DNA of 15,775 bases from Acidimicrobiia bacterium (GCA_025357995.1 JANYLF010000325.1:1-15775); one strand, 5' to 3'. Counted from the stretch's first letter, positions 1-6,837 are shown. Made by a program: numbers and translations. The notes: generated by a model from the letters alone, not told the origin.

Positions 1-803
1 CTGTGGCGGCTGCTCCCGCTTCCGTGGGCGAAAATGACGACACCGTGCGCGTGGTCGGGCACCTCGACGATTCCCTCGAGCTTGATGCCGTCGACGGGGA
101 GCCGCAGCGTGGCCGTGAAGCCTTCGAGCTCGGAGCGGTTCACGGCGGCGGGCGCGGTCGGTGCTGGTCCGGCGCCCGCGAGCGCCGCGATGACCTCGGC
201 GTCGGTCGTCGGTGCAAAGTCGTCGTACCACTCACCGACCGCGGTGAAGCGTGAGGGCGTGGAGAGCGTCACCACTTCGTCGGCCACGTCGCGGAGCGCG
301 GCCACGGTGTCGGGCGGCGCGACCGGTACCGCCAGTACGACCCGCCGCGCGCCCATTGCGCGAGCGACGCGCACCGCGGCGCGCGCCGTGCTGCCGGTTG
401 CCAAGCCGTCGTCGACGATGATCGCGATGCGGTCGGTGAGGCTCAGCGGTGGTCGGGTACCGCGGTAGCGCTCGGTGCGGCGCAACAACTCGGCACGTTC
501 ACGGCGAATGACTTCGTCGATGGCGGCTTCGCTTACGCCGGCACGCGCGACGACGTCGCGATCGAGGATGCACACGTCCCCTTCACCGATGGCACCCATG
601 CCGAACTCGGGACGAGACGGCAGCCCGAGCTTGCGGACGACCAGCACGTCGAGCGGCGCGCCGAGCACACTCGCGACGTGGCGGGCCACGGGAACTCCCC
701 CACGGGGCAAACCCAACACCACGACCCCTGACGGATCCGGCACCCGACTCGCAAGTGCCTCGGCCAGCTGACGGCCGGCATCGTCGCGGTCGTGGAACCT
801 CAT
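1..803 (-). CDS. Phosphoribosyltransferase fused to an alpha/beta hydrolase, C-terminus cut by window edge
   Basis: Only the first 267 codons are visible, running off the left end. Residues ~5-200 are a type I phosphoribosyltransferase domain; the PRPP loop is at 130-139 (VDDGLATGST, with the paired Asp131-Asp132), and an N-terminal GLPRGGVPVA stretch is typical of the family. After a Pro/Ala-rich linker (~211-220), a second domain begins with strands leading to FAHGSGSSRH (258-267), the oxyanion-hole His-Gly motif of dienelactone-hydrolase-like alpha/beta hydrolases. The nucleophile Ser lies beyond the edge. This two-domain architecture is known in actinobacteria, for example Rv0571c of the mycobacterial dormancy (DosR) regulon, which also includes universal stress proteins. 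The ATG overlaps the TGA of the upstream USP gene (ATGA), so the two are translationally coupled. Substrate of either domain is unknown; a nucleobase/nucleoside role is the family default. Confidence 0.87.
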   Translation of the reverse strand, partial: MRFHDRDDAGRQLAEALASRVPDPSGVVVLGLPRGGVPVARHVASVLGAPLDVLVVRKLGLPSRPEFGMGAIGEGDVCILDRDVVARAGVSEAAIDEVIRRERAELLRRTERYRGTRPPLSLTDRIAIIVDDGLATGSTARAAVRVARAMGARRVVLAVPVAPPDTVAALRDVADEVVTLSTPSRFTAVGEWYDDFAPTTDAEVIAALAGAGPAPTAPAAVNRSELEGFTATLRLPVDGIKLEGIVEVPDHAHGVVIFAHGSGSSRH

Positions 804-1603
804 TGCCGTACGACCAGCACCGGGCACGGGGAACGATGTACCACGCGCATCGCGGTGCTCCCGAGCGCGATCCGGGCGAGCCCGTGCCGCGCGTGGTTGC
901 CGACGACCACGATCGACGCGGGCAGCTCCAACGCGAATTTCACGATGGCATCTGCGGGCTCGATCGCGATCAGCAGCTTGGTCTCGGTGGTGAGATGTTC
1001 GCGCGTGAGTGTGGCGACGGCCGTGTCGATCCCGGGCCCGTGATGGGGCTGTGACGGAATGTCGGCGTCGGCCACGAAGGGATACGGCGCGGGAGCCACG
1101 GCTTGGATCGTCCACAAGTGCAGGTTGTGGCGTTCCGCGAAGCGCGCGGCGATGGGCACGATGGCCTCCGCCGTCTCCGGACCGTCGACTGCGACCACGA
1201 GATTTCGCGCGTCAGCCCGGTCGCGTTGATACCCCGCGTTGGGTCCGACGAGGAGCACCGGTTCCGTTGTGGTTCGCGTCACCTCCTCCGCAGTGCTTCC
1301 GAGCACGGCTTGGCTCAATGCGTTGCGGCCGTGCGTCGCCATACAGATGAGCGACGGCGACTCGGATTCCGCGAGCGTGGCAATGGCCTGCGCGGGTCGA
1401 TCGTCGAGGGTCACGTGGGTTTCCACGGGCTGGCCGACGAGCTGGGTCGCACGCTCTTCCAGGTAGCGGCGCGGGGCCACGGGCTCTCCCTGCCAGATCG
1501 CGGACATCAGCACCACGGGTTCTCCACCGGCGAGGGCCCGCGCGTGAGGCAGCGCCAGCTCCGCATCGAGTGATCCATCCAGAGGCACGATGAGCTTTGT
1601 CAT
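800..1603 (-). CDS. Tandem-domain universal stress protein
   Basis: 267 aa containing two UspA folds, residues ~1-121 and ~134-267. Each begins with a beta strand and acidic loop (LIVPLDGS; LVVAVDGP) and ends with an ATP-binding G-x2-G-x9-G(S/T)-like motif: THGRNALSQAVLGST (90-104) and GNHARHGLARIALGST (235-250), followed by the terminal strand PVLLVG or PVLVVRQ. The second copy fits the ATP-binding type well. Tandem USPs of this size are common in actinobacteria and act as cytoplasmic ATP-binding stress proteins. The gene is the first of at least two cistrons; its stop overlaps the phosphoribosyltransferase start. No Shine-Dalgarno is seen. A CATCAT hexamer lies 6 nt before the ATG, a poor version of the -10-like element found at other starts here. 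It is divergent from the ligD-like gene, with 106 bp between starts. Confidence 0.95.
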   Translation of the reverse strand: MTKLIVPLDGSLDAELALPHARALAGGEPVVLMSAIWQGEPVAPRRYLEERATQLVGQPVETHVTLDDRPAQAIATLAESESPSLICMATHGRNALSQAVLGSTAEEVTRTTTEPVLLVGPNAGYQRDRADARNLVVAVDGPETAEAIVPIAARFAERHNLHLWTIQAVAPAPYPFVADADIPSQPHHGPGIDTAVATLTREHLTTETKLLIAIEPADAIVKFALELPASIVVVGNHARHGLARIALGSTAMRVVHRSPCPVLVVRQ

Positions 1604-1695
1604 GGGTTCATGATGCGCTCAGTTGCCTCGACACCCCAGGGTCCTTCGTCACACGGGGGGCGGGTCTCATCGACGTTGCTGCGGCGCGGCTCCGT

Positions 1696-1701
1696 TAGCG
1701 T
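1696..1701 (+). promoter_or_regulatory. Candidate -10 element for a leaderless ligD-like mRNA
   Basis: TAGCGT lies 8 nt before the GTG at 1710, and no Shine-Dalgarno precedes that codon. This places transcription start on or next to the start codon. No convincing -35 box is visible 17-18 nt upstream. Confidence 0.4.
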
Positions 1702-1709
1702 TCTCAGGC

Positions 1710-2723
1710 GTGGCTGACGATCGCGAGAGACTCGTCGTGACCATCGACGGTCGAGACGTGTCCATCTCCCATCCCGACAAGCTGTTGTTTGCGGATCGAG
1801 GGGAGACGAAGCTCGATCTCATCAGGTATTACGAGGCGGTGCGTGAGCCCTTGCTCGCCACGATGGGTGGTCGGCCGGTGATGTTGCAGCGCTTTCCGAG
1901 CGGCGCCGGGGGCGATTCGTTCTTCCAGAAGCGCGTGCCGAAGAACGCGCCGGCCTGGCTCGAGACCACCACGGTTTCGACCCCGAACGGGACCGAGTCG
2001 GAGGCGCTCGTGGTGGCCGACGTCGCGCACGTGGCGTGGGCGGTCAACCTCGGCTGTCTCGGGTTTCACGTGTGGCCGTCGCTCGCGGCGGCACCCGAGT
2101 TCGCCGACGAGCTGCGCATCGACCTCGACCCGGGCCCGGGCGTCACGTTCCCGATGGTGCAGGAGGCGGCCGCAGAGGTTCGCCGTCTCCTCGACGATCA
2201 CGGCGTGAACGGTTACCCGAAGACCACGGGCAGCCGTGGCATTCACATCTATGTGCGCCTGCAACCGCGCTGGGACTCCTACGCGGTGCGATTCGCGGCG
2301 GTCGCGGTGGCCCGTGAGCTGGAGCGCAGGCGTCCGGATCTGCTGACCGCGGCGTGGTGGAAGGAGGAGCGGGGTGAGCGAGTCTTCGTCGACTTCAACC
2401 AGAACGCGCCGCATAAGACGGTGTTCGGTGCGTGGTCGGTGCGCGCGTATCCCGAGGCGCCGGTATCGATGCCGTTTCGGTGGAGCGAGCTCGACGACGT
2501 GTCGCCGCGACGATGGACGATCGCCGACGCACCGGCGCGCCTGGCGAACGACGGCGACGCGTGGGCCGAGATGTACGACTCGCCGCAATCGCTCGTGTCA
2601 CTCCTGGAGATGCACGAACGCGACATGGCCGCCGGGATGATGGATGCTCCCTGGCCGCCCGTGTACCCGAAGCAACCCAACGAACCCCCGCGCGTCGCAC
2701 CCAGTCGCGCCAAGAAGACCTGA
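1710..2723 (+). CDS. Standalone LigD-type primase-polymerase (non-homologous end-joining polymerase domain)
   Basis: 337 aa from GTG 1710, matching the archaeo-eukaryotic primase/LigD polymerase domain over its whole length. The start HPDKLLF is the usual family N-terminus. Catalytic carboxylates appear as DLDPG (Asp138, Asp140), the nucleotide-binding motif as TGSRGIHIYV (173-182, His179), and the third Asp in VFVDFNQN (Asp228). No ATP-dependent ligase or nuclease domain is attached, so this resembles the solo Pol proteins of mycobacteria (PolD/PrimC group) and Streptomyces, which add nucleotides, often ribonucleotides, at gaps and breaks. No Ku or ligase gene is in the window. The frame is open to a TTG at 1623, but residues encoded before 1710 look non-coding; 1710 also fits a -10-like element. 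A GTG at 1737 is a less likely start. The C-terminal tail is basic (RAKKT). Confidence 0.93.
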   Translation: MADDRERLVVTIDGRDVSISHPDKLLFADRGETKLDLIRYYEAVREPLLATMGGRPVMLQRFPSGAGGDSFFQKRVPKNAPAWLETTTVSTPNGTESEALVVADVAHVAWAVNLGCLGFHVWPSLAAAPEFADELRIDLDPGPGVTFPMVQEAAAEVRRLLDDHGVNGYPKTTGSRGIHIYVRLQPRWDSYAVRFAAVAVARELERRRPDLLTAAWWKEERGERVFVDFNQNAPHKTVFGAWSVRAYPEAPVSMPFRWSELDDVSPRRWTIADAPARLANDGDAWAEMYDSPQSLVSLLEMHERDMAAGMMDAPWPPVYPKQPNEPPRVAPSRAKKT

Positions 2724-2739
2724 CGCGTCCGCGGACGCG
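2724..2739. repeat. 16-bp perfect palindrome directly after the ligD-like stop codon
   Basis: CGCGTCCGCGGACGCG is its own reverse complement and begins on the base after the TGA. It could extrude as a hairpin and attenuate transcription, but no T-run follows, so a classical intrinsic terminator is not supported. Confidence 0.6.
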
Positions 2740-2744
2740 CGATT

Positions 2745-2757
2745 CCCAGTTTCTGGG
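2745..2757. repeat. Short stem-loop, CCCAG-TTT-CTGGG
   Basis: A perfect 5-bp stem with a 3-nt loop, the middle of three inverted repeats packed between the ligD-like and HIT genes. Confidence 0.45.
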
Positions 2758-2758
2758 T

Positions 2759-2772
2759 GGTTCCGCGGAACC
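2759..2772. repeat. 14-bp perfect palindrome upstream of the HIT gene
   Basis: GGTTCCGCGGAACC is self-complementary, one base after the preceding stem-loop and 70 bp before the HIT start codon. It shares the CCGCGG core with the palindrome at 2724-2739. Possible roles are a dimeric regulator site or RNA structure. Confidence 0.5.
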
Positions 2773-2842
2773 GTCGGGTGACATTCCCGCTCTCCTGGGT
2801 GACACCGGCGAGCCCACACCACAGCGGGCAAACTGTGTTGGC

Positions 2843-3319
2843 ATGGACCTGCGATCGTGGCCATCGGACTTCCTCGCGAAGAAGGCGGGCATTGGGTGCC
2901 CGCAATGCGCGACGGGCAGGGTCGACGAAACCGACCACGGCGTCCGCTACTACAACGGACCGGCAGCGGACGGCTACCTCCAGCGTCAAGGACCAACTGT
3001 CGGATACTCGGTCGTCATCTTTCGCGGCCGCCACGTCGGCGAGCCGCAAGCAATGACACCCGACGAGCACGCTGCGTTCTGGTCCGAGGTGAGCACCGTC
3101 GCCCGCGCAATCACGGCGGTCTACGAACCGATCCATCTGAACTTTCAGATCCTCGGGAACCAGGATCCGCACGTCCACGTCCATATCGTTCCGCGCTTCG
3201 ATCCCGACCCCGCACCGTCACTTCCACTCCCCGCTGCCGCCTGGGAGAACGGGCGGGTTCTCTCCACTGAGGAGCTCGTGCAGCAGGTCGACCGACTCAA
3301 GGGCGCTCTGGGGCAGTAG
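2843..3319 (+). CDS. HIT-family nucleotide hydrolase/transferase
   Basis: 158 aa. The histidine triad is clear: His110-V-His112-V-His114-I-V, preceded by NFQILGNQDPH; the middle His112 would form the nucleotidyl intermediate. The N-terminal half has the expected strands and helix, including the segment GYSVVIFRGRHVGEPQAM where HIT proteins bind the nucleoside. A Cys19-x2-Cys22 pair lies near the N-terminus; some HIT proteins bind structural zinc there, but a full ligand set is not obvious. The family hydrolyses nucleoside phosphoramidates, dinucleoside polyphosphates or adenylylated intermediates in the cytosol; the substrate here cannot be read. ATG 2843 is chosen because the family-like sequence begins there; the frame is open further upstream without family similarity. 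There is no Shine-Dalgarno; a weak CAAACT lies 8 nt before the ATG. Confidence 0.92.
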   Translation: MDLRSWPSDFLAKKAGIGCPQCATGRVDETDHGVRYYNGPAADGYLQRQGPTVGYSVVIFRGRHVGEPQAMTPDEHAAFWSEVSTVARAITAVYEPIHLNFQILGNQDPHVHVHIVPRFDPDPAPSLPLPAAAWENGRVLSTEELVQQVDRLKGALGQ

Positions 3320-3430
3320 CAGGTGATCCGGTCGAACCGATATGCCGATCTCTGCGGGTTGACATTGGCGAACACTGGCGTGAATGCCGCTACGTACCTG
3401 GAGCGTTTGTCATCTGAGTTTGCGTCTACG

Positions 3431-3439
3431 AGGAGGTGA
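3431..3439 (+). promoter_or_regulatory. Strong Shine-Dalgarno of the VOC gene
   Basis: AGGAGGTGA, a near-perfect complement of the 16S 3' end, lies 6 nt before GTG 3446. It is the best ribosome-binding site in the window and fixes the start. A TTGACA at 3359-3364 is a possible -35 box, but no good -10 box follows at normal spacing. Confidence 0.8.
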
Positions 3440-3743
3440 ATCGAGGTGGGGCGCCCATCATTTCGAATCCAAACCATATGCATCGACTGTGATGACGCCC
3501 ATCGAATGGCGGACTTCTACGGACGGCTTCTCGGATGGGAGACGACGTTCAGCGAACCCAACTGGGTGCTGATGCGCGATCCCTCGGGGGGTACCGGCCT
3601 GTCATTTCAAGCCCAGTCCAGCTACCGCCAGCCGACGTGGCCCGAGCACGCGAGTGGTCAAGACAAGATGCTCCACCTCGACATCAAGGTGGACGACCTG
3701 GAGGTGGCAGTCGAGCACGCCGTCGCGTCGGGCGCCCAGTCGG

Positions 3744-3783
3744 CGGGTCGCGGGCCTACGGGTCGCCTCGCACGGGTCGCCTC
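3744..3783. repeat. Imperfect 14-15 bp tandem repeat at the VOC/SDR junction
   Basis: CGGGTCGC occurs at 3744-3751, 3759-3766 and 3773-3780. The last two copies extend to a 12-bp unit, ACGGGTCGCCTC, at 3758-3769 and 3772-3783. The repeat begins where similarity to the VOC family stops. Confidence 0.6.
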
Positions 3784-3786
3784 TGC

Positions 3787-3792
3787 TAATCC
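3787..3792 (+). promoter_or_regulatory. Candidate extended -10 element for the SDR gene
   Basis: TAATCC, preceded by TG one base upstream (TGCTAATCC, 3784-3792), lies 7 nt before ATG 3800. This spacing would allow the SDR to be transcribed without a leader, independently of the damaged VOC frame. Confidence 0.35.
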
Positions 3793-3799
3793 ATGCGCC

Positions 3800-4705
3800 A
3801 TGACGAAGATGTGCGAAGGAAGAGTTGTGATCATCACCGGCTCCGGTCGGGGCATCGGGCGTGAGTACGCGCTGATGATGGCGGGCGAGGGCGCCAAGGT
3901 CGTGGTGAACGACGTCGGCGGTTCCCGCGACGGTGCGGGCGCGTCCGAGGGTCCGGCCCATGATGTGGTCGCCGAGATCGAGGCCATGGGCGGCGAGGCG
4001 GTCGCCAACGGTGACGACATCTCCAGCTGGGAGGGCGCGGGCAACGTCGTCAAGCAGGCGATCGATCATTTCGGCACGCTCGACGTCGTGGTGAACAACG
4101 CCGGAATCCTGCGGGACCGCATGCTCGTGAACATGACCGAGGAAGAGTGGGACGCGGTCATCAAGGTCCACCTCAAGGGCACGTTCGGCGTCTCGCGGTT
4201 CGCCGCGGCCTACTGGCGTGAGCGGTCGAAGAACGGTGAGACGAACGACGCCCGCATCATCAACACCACGTCGCCTTCGGGCATCTACGGCAACGCCGGT
4301 CAGACCAACTACGGCGCGGCCAAGGCCGGCATCGCGAGCTTCTCGATCATCGCGGCCATGGAGCTCGACCGCTACGGCGTCACCGTGAACGCGATCGCGC
4401 CGACCGCGCTCACCCGCATGACTGAAGACCTCGGTCTCGGCGGCGCGTCGGAAGAGACGAAGGCGATGATGGATCCGCGCTGGATCGCACCGCTGTGCAC
4501 GTGGCTGGCGTCGCCGCAGTCGGCGGGGGTGACCGGTCGGGTCTTCGAGGCGTCGGGCGCGTATCTCGCGGTGGCCGAGAGCTGGCACCGCGGTCCGAGC
4601 ACGAAGCCGGTCGACGACCCGTCCGAGGTGGACGCGGCGATCCGACCGCTCCTCGCGAAGGCTCGCCCCAACTCCGACATGTTCGGCAACGACAAGCCCG
4701 CGTAG
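3800..4705 (+). CDS. HSD17B4-like short-chain dehydrogenase, probable (3R)-hydroxyacyl-CoA dehydrogenase
   Basis: 301 aa, complete classical SDR. TGSGRGIG (13-20) binds the cofactor, NNAG is at 99-102, and the catalytic residues are Ser158, Tyr171 and Lys175. Three signatures place it with the dehydrogenase domain of peroxisomal multifunctional enzyme type 2 (HSD17B4) and its bacterial relatives: VVVNDVGGSRDGAG after the first strand, LRDRMLVNMTEEEWD, and SGIYGNAGQTNYGAAKAG. Those enzymes oxidise (3R)-hydroxyacyl-CoA or hydroxysteroid substrates with NAD in beta-oxidation-like or steroid side-chain pathways. The C-terminal 50 residues lack a MaoC hydratase or SCP2 domain. ATG 3800 and ATG 3809 are both possible; the family usually begins a few residues before GRVVIITG. 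The gene converges with the lipoprotein gene, 25 bp apart, with no visible terminator between. Confidence 0.93.
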   Translation: MTKMCEGRVVIITGSGRGIGREYALMMAGEGAKVVVNDVGGSRDGAGASEGPAHDVVAEIEAMGGEAVANGDDISSWEGAGNVVKQAIDHFGTLDVVVNNAGILRDRMLVNMTEEEWDAVIKVHLKGTFGVSRFAAAYWRERSKNGETNDARIINTTSPSGIYGNAGQTNYGAAKAGIASFSIIAAMELDRYGVTVNAIAPTALTRMTEDLGLGGASEETKAMMDPRWIAPLCTWLASPQSAGVTGRVFEASGAYLAVAESWHRGPSTKPVDDPSEVDAAIRPLLAKARPNSDMFGNDKPA

Positions 4706-4730
4706 CGCACTCGCACCGCACGAACCGGGG

Positions 4731-5261
4731 TTAGGTCGAGGTGACCGTCAGGGTCAGCGTGTCGTGATCCACGAGCACCACGTCGAGCGACGCGGGACCG
4801 GAGTCCTTCGACGTGACCGTGATCGTGCACGGACTCGTCGCATGGAAGAAGCTGCACTGCCCAGGGGCGTCGGCGGGCATGCCCCACACGGTGAGGAACT
4901 GACCCAGCGTGTAGGAGTCGTTCTCCTTCGGGCTCTCCACGTGGATGAGTCCAGTGGTGTCGTGCGTGTGAAGTGCGGCGATGTGATTCGAGGCTTCGTC
5001 GATCCCGATCAAGGCCGGAACCTCCAACGATTTTCCGTTCACGATCACATGGAGTTCCGTGTGGATGTGGGTCGCGACCCCTTCGGCGGTCAGGAGGGGA
5101 ACGTGCGCCGCGGTCGTGCGGGCCACGAGCTCGGGTGACGCGGGGATCGTCGACCCGCTCGTGCCACTCGATCCGCCCGAGCTCGACGAACAGCCCGCGG
5201 CGATCACCGCGACGATGACGAGACCGGCGATTCGACGTGTTCGGCGCATGGTGAGGCGCAT
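4731..5261 (-). CDS. Exported His-rich lipoprotein
   Basis: 176 aa. A basic N-terminus (RRTRR), hydrophobic helix (11-22) and lipobox VIAAGC with Cys24 mark a lipoprotein; a Ser/Gly linker follows (25-40). The folded part is rich in histidine: THIHTELHV (64-72), ALHTHDTTGLIHVESP (96-111), and His140 with two further cysteines (Cys136, Cys145). The spacing of these residues suggests a metal site, perhaps copper or zinc, on the outside of the membrane. Similar HTHD...GxIHVESP proteins of unknown function occur in other actinobacteria; I do not recognise a named family. ATG 5261 and ATG 5249 are both possible, because the start codon lies inside a 12-bp tandem duplication. The gene is divergent from the fucosidase, with 121 bp between. 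Confidence 0.85.
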   Translation of the reverse strand: MRLTMRRTRRIAGLVIVAVIAAGCSSSSGGSSGTSGSTIPASPELVARTTAAHVPLLTAEGVATHIHTELHVIVNGKSLEVPALIGIDEASNHIAALHTHDTTGLIHVESPKENDSYTLGQFLTVWGMPADAPGQCSFFHATSPCTITVTSKDSGPASLDVVLVDHDTLTLTVTST

Positions 5262-5266
5262 GGTGA
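5243..5266. repeat. 12-bp perfect tandem duplication containing the lipoprotein start codon
   Basis: GGCGCATGGTGA is present twice, end to end (5243-5254 and 5255-5266). On the minus strand each copy contains an ATG in the lipoprotein frame, giving two starts separated by four codons (MRLT-MRRT). Copy-number change would lengthen or shorten the N-terminus without breaking the frame. Confidence 0.85.
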
Positions 5267-5369
5267 GGGGTTCTCCCGTGTGGTTCCCGAAACGGACCGC
5301 TGCATTCTGGCCGCTCGCCGCGTCCGATCAGCGGCACCGCATCCTCGGACGCCGGCGGGATCCGACGGC

Positions 5370-5375
5370 TACCTT
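5370..5375 (+). promoter_or_regulatory. Candidate -10 element for the fucosidase gene
   Basis: TACCTT lies 7 nt before ATG 5383, and there is no Shine-Dalgarno in between, as expected for a leaderless transcript. Confidence 0.4.
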
Positions 5376-5382
5376 CACGCCG

Positions 5383-6837
5383 ATGGCCACCCGAAATCCT
5401 GCACTGAAGGCCCTGCGGCGCCACGAGGTCCCGGCCTGGTGGCGTGACGCGAAGCTCGGGATCTTCGTGCACTGGACGCCCGCATCGGTCCCGGGTTTCG
5501 CGCCGGTCGACGGCGATGTTGGCGACATGCTCACGTCGGGTGATCCCGAGGCGATGGGGTGGTCGCCGTATACCGAGTGGTATGAGAACTCGTTGCGGTT
5601 CCCCAACAGTCCGGTGGCGCGCCATCACCGTGAGATGTACGGCGATCGCGACTACCGGACCTTCGTGGCCGACTGGGAGGCCGGGCTGGCATCGTGGGAT
5701 CCCGACGAGTGGGCCGCCACGTTCGCGGCCACGGGCGCGCGCTACGTGGTGCTGGTGAGCAAGCATCACGACGGGTACTGCTTGTGGCCGACGACGGTGG
5801 CGAATCCGCGGCGACCGGGTTGGAACTGTGCGCGCGACGTGGTGGGCGAGTTGGGCGAGGCCGTACGCGCCCACGGGATGCGGTTCGGCGTGTACTACTC
5901 GGGCGGGTTGGATTGGACCTTCGACGATCGTCCGATGGGCACACTCTCCGACATGATCCGCGCGATCCCGCGTGGCGACTATCCCGCGTACGCGGCCGCG
6001 CAGGTGCGCGAGTTGATCGCGCGCTACCGGCCCAGCGTGTTGTGGAACGACATCGCGTGGCCCGCCGAAGGCAAGGAATTGTGGCCGTTGTTCCGCGAGT
6101 ACTACGACGCGGTCCCCGACGGTGTGGTCAACGACCGCTGGATGCCCTGGAATCCGTTGGCCGGCGCGATGCGCTTCGGTCCGGCGCGCAAGGTCGTGGA
6201 CGCGGGCGCGCGCAAGCAGGCGACACGCGACGCCGGACTCATCCCACCCGAGCCACCGTTCTACGACGTGCGCACGCCCGAGTACACGTCGTTTCCGGAC
6301 ATCCAACGGCGGCCGTGGGAATGCGTGCGCGGCATGGATCAGAGCTTCGGGTACAACGCGGCGTCGAGGCCCGAGGACTTCCTTACGCGCGACGACCTGT
6401 TGTGGTCGTTCGTCGACATGGTGAGCAAGAACGGCAACCTGTTGTTGAACGTGGGGCCGCGCGGGGTCGACGCGCAGATTCCCGACGAGCAACGCGAACG
6501 GCTGGCTTGGCTCGGTGAATGGTTTGGTGCGAACGAAGCCGCGGTGCGAGCAACGCGCCCCTGGGTGCGACCCGGCTCGACCACGGCCGACGGTGCGGGT
6601 GTGCGGTACACCGCGACTGACGAGACGGTCTACGCGATCGTCGAGCGCGAAGCGGCCGTCGTCACGCTATCCGACCTGGATGCGACCGCCACGACCAGCG
6701 TCACTGACGTGGACGGTGCACCACTCGCCTGGACCGTGACCGCGGCCGGGCTGCGGGTGGAACTCGGCTCCGGTGGGGCGGCCCGCTCCGCCCCGGTCGC
6801 GCTCGCGTGTCGAGATGTGGTGGCGCGTCCCGCATGA
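5383..6837 (+). CDS. GH29 alpha-L-fucosidase, cytoplasmic
   Basis: 484 aa covering the GH29 catalytic barrel and a small C-terminal beta domain (~400-475). Active-site landmarks are FVHW (28-31), SKHHDGYCLW (126-135), FGVYYSGGLDW (168-178) and VLWNDIAWP (219-227). Asp223 is in the position of the catalytic nucleophile, and the WND(I/M)xWP context is the same as in the Thermotoga maritima enzyme. A likely acid/base is Glu300 in TPEY, followed by PWECVRGMDQSFGYN (311-325) and the usual GNLLLNVGPRGVD (351-363). There is no signal peptide, so it would act on imported fucosides. No transporter or other sugar gene is nearby, so it looks like a single-gene insertion in the local layout. The start at 5383 fits the family start (WWRDAKLGIF at 19-28); the frame is open further upstream without similarity. 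Confidence 0.93.
   Translation: MATRNPALKALRRHEVPAWWRDAKLGIFVHWTPASVPGFAPVDGDVGDMLTSGDPEAMGWSPYTEWYENSLRFPNSPVARHHREMYGDRDYRTFVADWEAGLASWDPDEWAATFAATGARYVVLVSKHHDGYCLWPTTVANPRRPGWNCARDVVGELGEAVRAHGMRFGVYYSGGLDWTFDDRPMGTLSDMIRAIPRGDYPAYAAAQVRELIARYRPSVLWNDIAWPAEGKELWPLFREYYDAVPDGVVNDRWMPWNPLAGAMRFGPARKVVDAGARKQATRDAGLIPPEPPFYDVRTPEYTSFPDIQRRPWECVRGMDQSFGYNAASRPEDFLTRDDLLWSFVDMVSKNGNLLLNVGPRGVDAQIPDEQRERLAWLGEWFGANEAAVRATRPWVRPGSTTADGAGVRYTATDETVYAIVEREAAVVTLSDLDATATTSVTDVDGAPLAWTVTAAGLRVELGSGGAARSAPVALACRDVVARPA

Larger units (their letters stand above)
3446..3799 (+). pseudogene. Glyoxalase/VOC-family protein lacking its C-terminal strands, running in frame into the SDR
   Basis: Residues 1-100 match the Glyoxalase_6-type VOC fold: IQTICIDCDDAHRMADFYGRLLGW (about 8-31, opening strand and helix), WVLMRDPSGGTGLSFQ (40-55), then HLDIKVDDLEVAVEHAVASGA (77-97), opening module two. 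The last strands, normally a W-x-V-L-x-D-P-x-G-N/H segment carrying the final metal-site residue, are missing. After residue 100 the sequence becomes Arg/Gly-rich and coincides with a 14-15 bp repeat (3744-3783). No stop codon separates it from the SDR start at 3800, so a ribosome starting at 3446 would make a 419-aa VOC-SDR chimera. The strong ribosome-binding site suggests recent function. The simplest reading is a deletion that removed the 3' end of the gene; a genuine fusion is less likely because the VOC active site would be incomplete. Confidence 0.65.

Noticed and set aside
1623..1709. N-terminal extension of the ligD-like protein from TTG 1623
   Set aside because: The encoded residues are His/Arg/Cys-rich with no family likeness, and the -10-like TAGCGT lies inside the stretch; GTG 1710 is the better start.
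3359..3396. Sigma70-type promoter TTGACA...TACGTA for the VOC gene
   Set aside because: The spacing to TACGTA is about 26 bp and nothing at 16-18 bp looks like a -10 box, so only the -35-like hexamer is mentioned.
4372..6492. A 706-codon open frame on the minus strand across the fucosidase and lipoprotein region
   Set aside because: The translation is low-complexity Arg/His/Pro-rich and lies opposite the well-supported GH29 gene; long antisense frames are expected in DNA this GC-rich.
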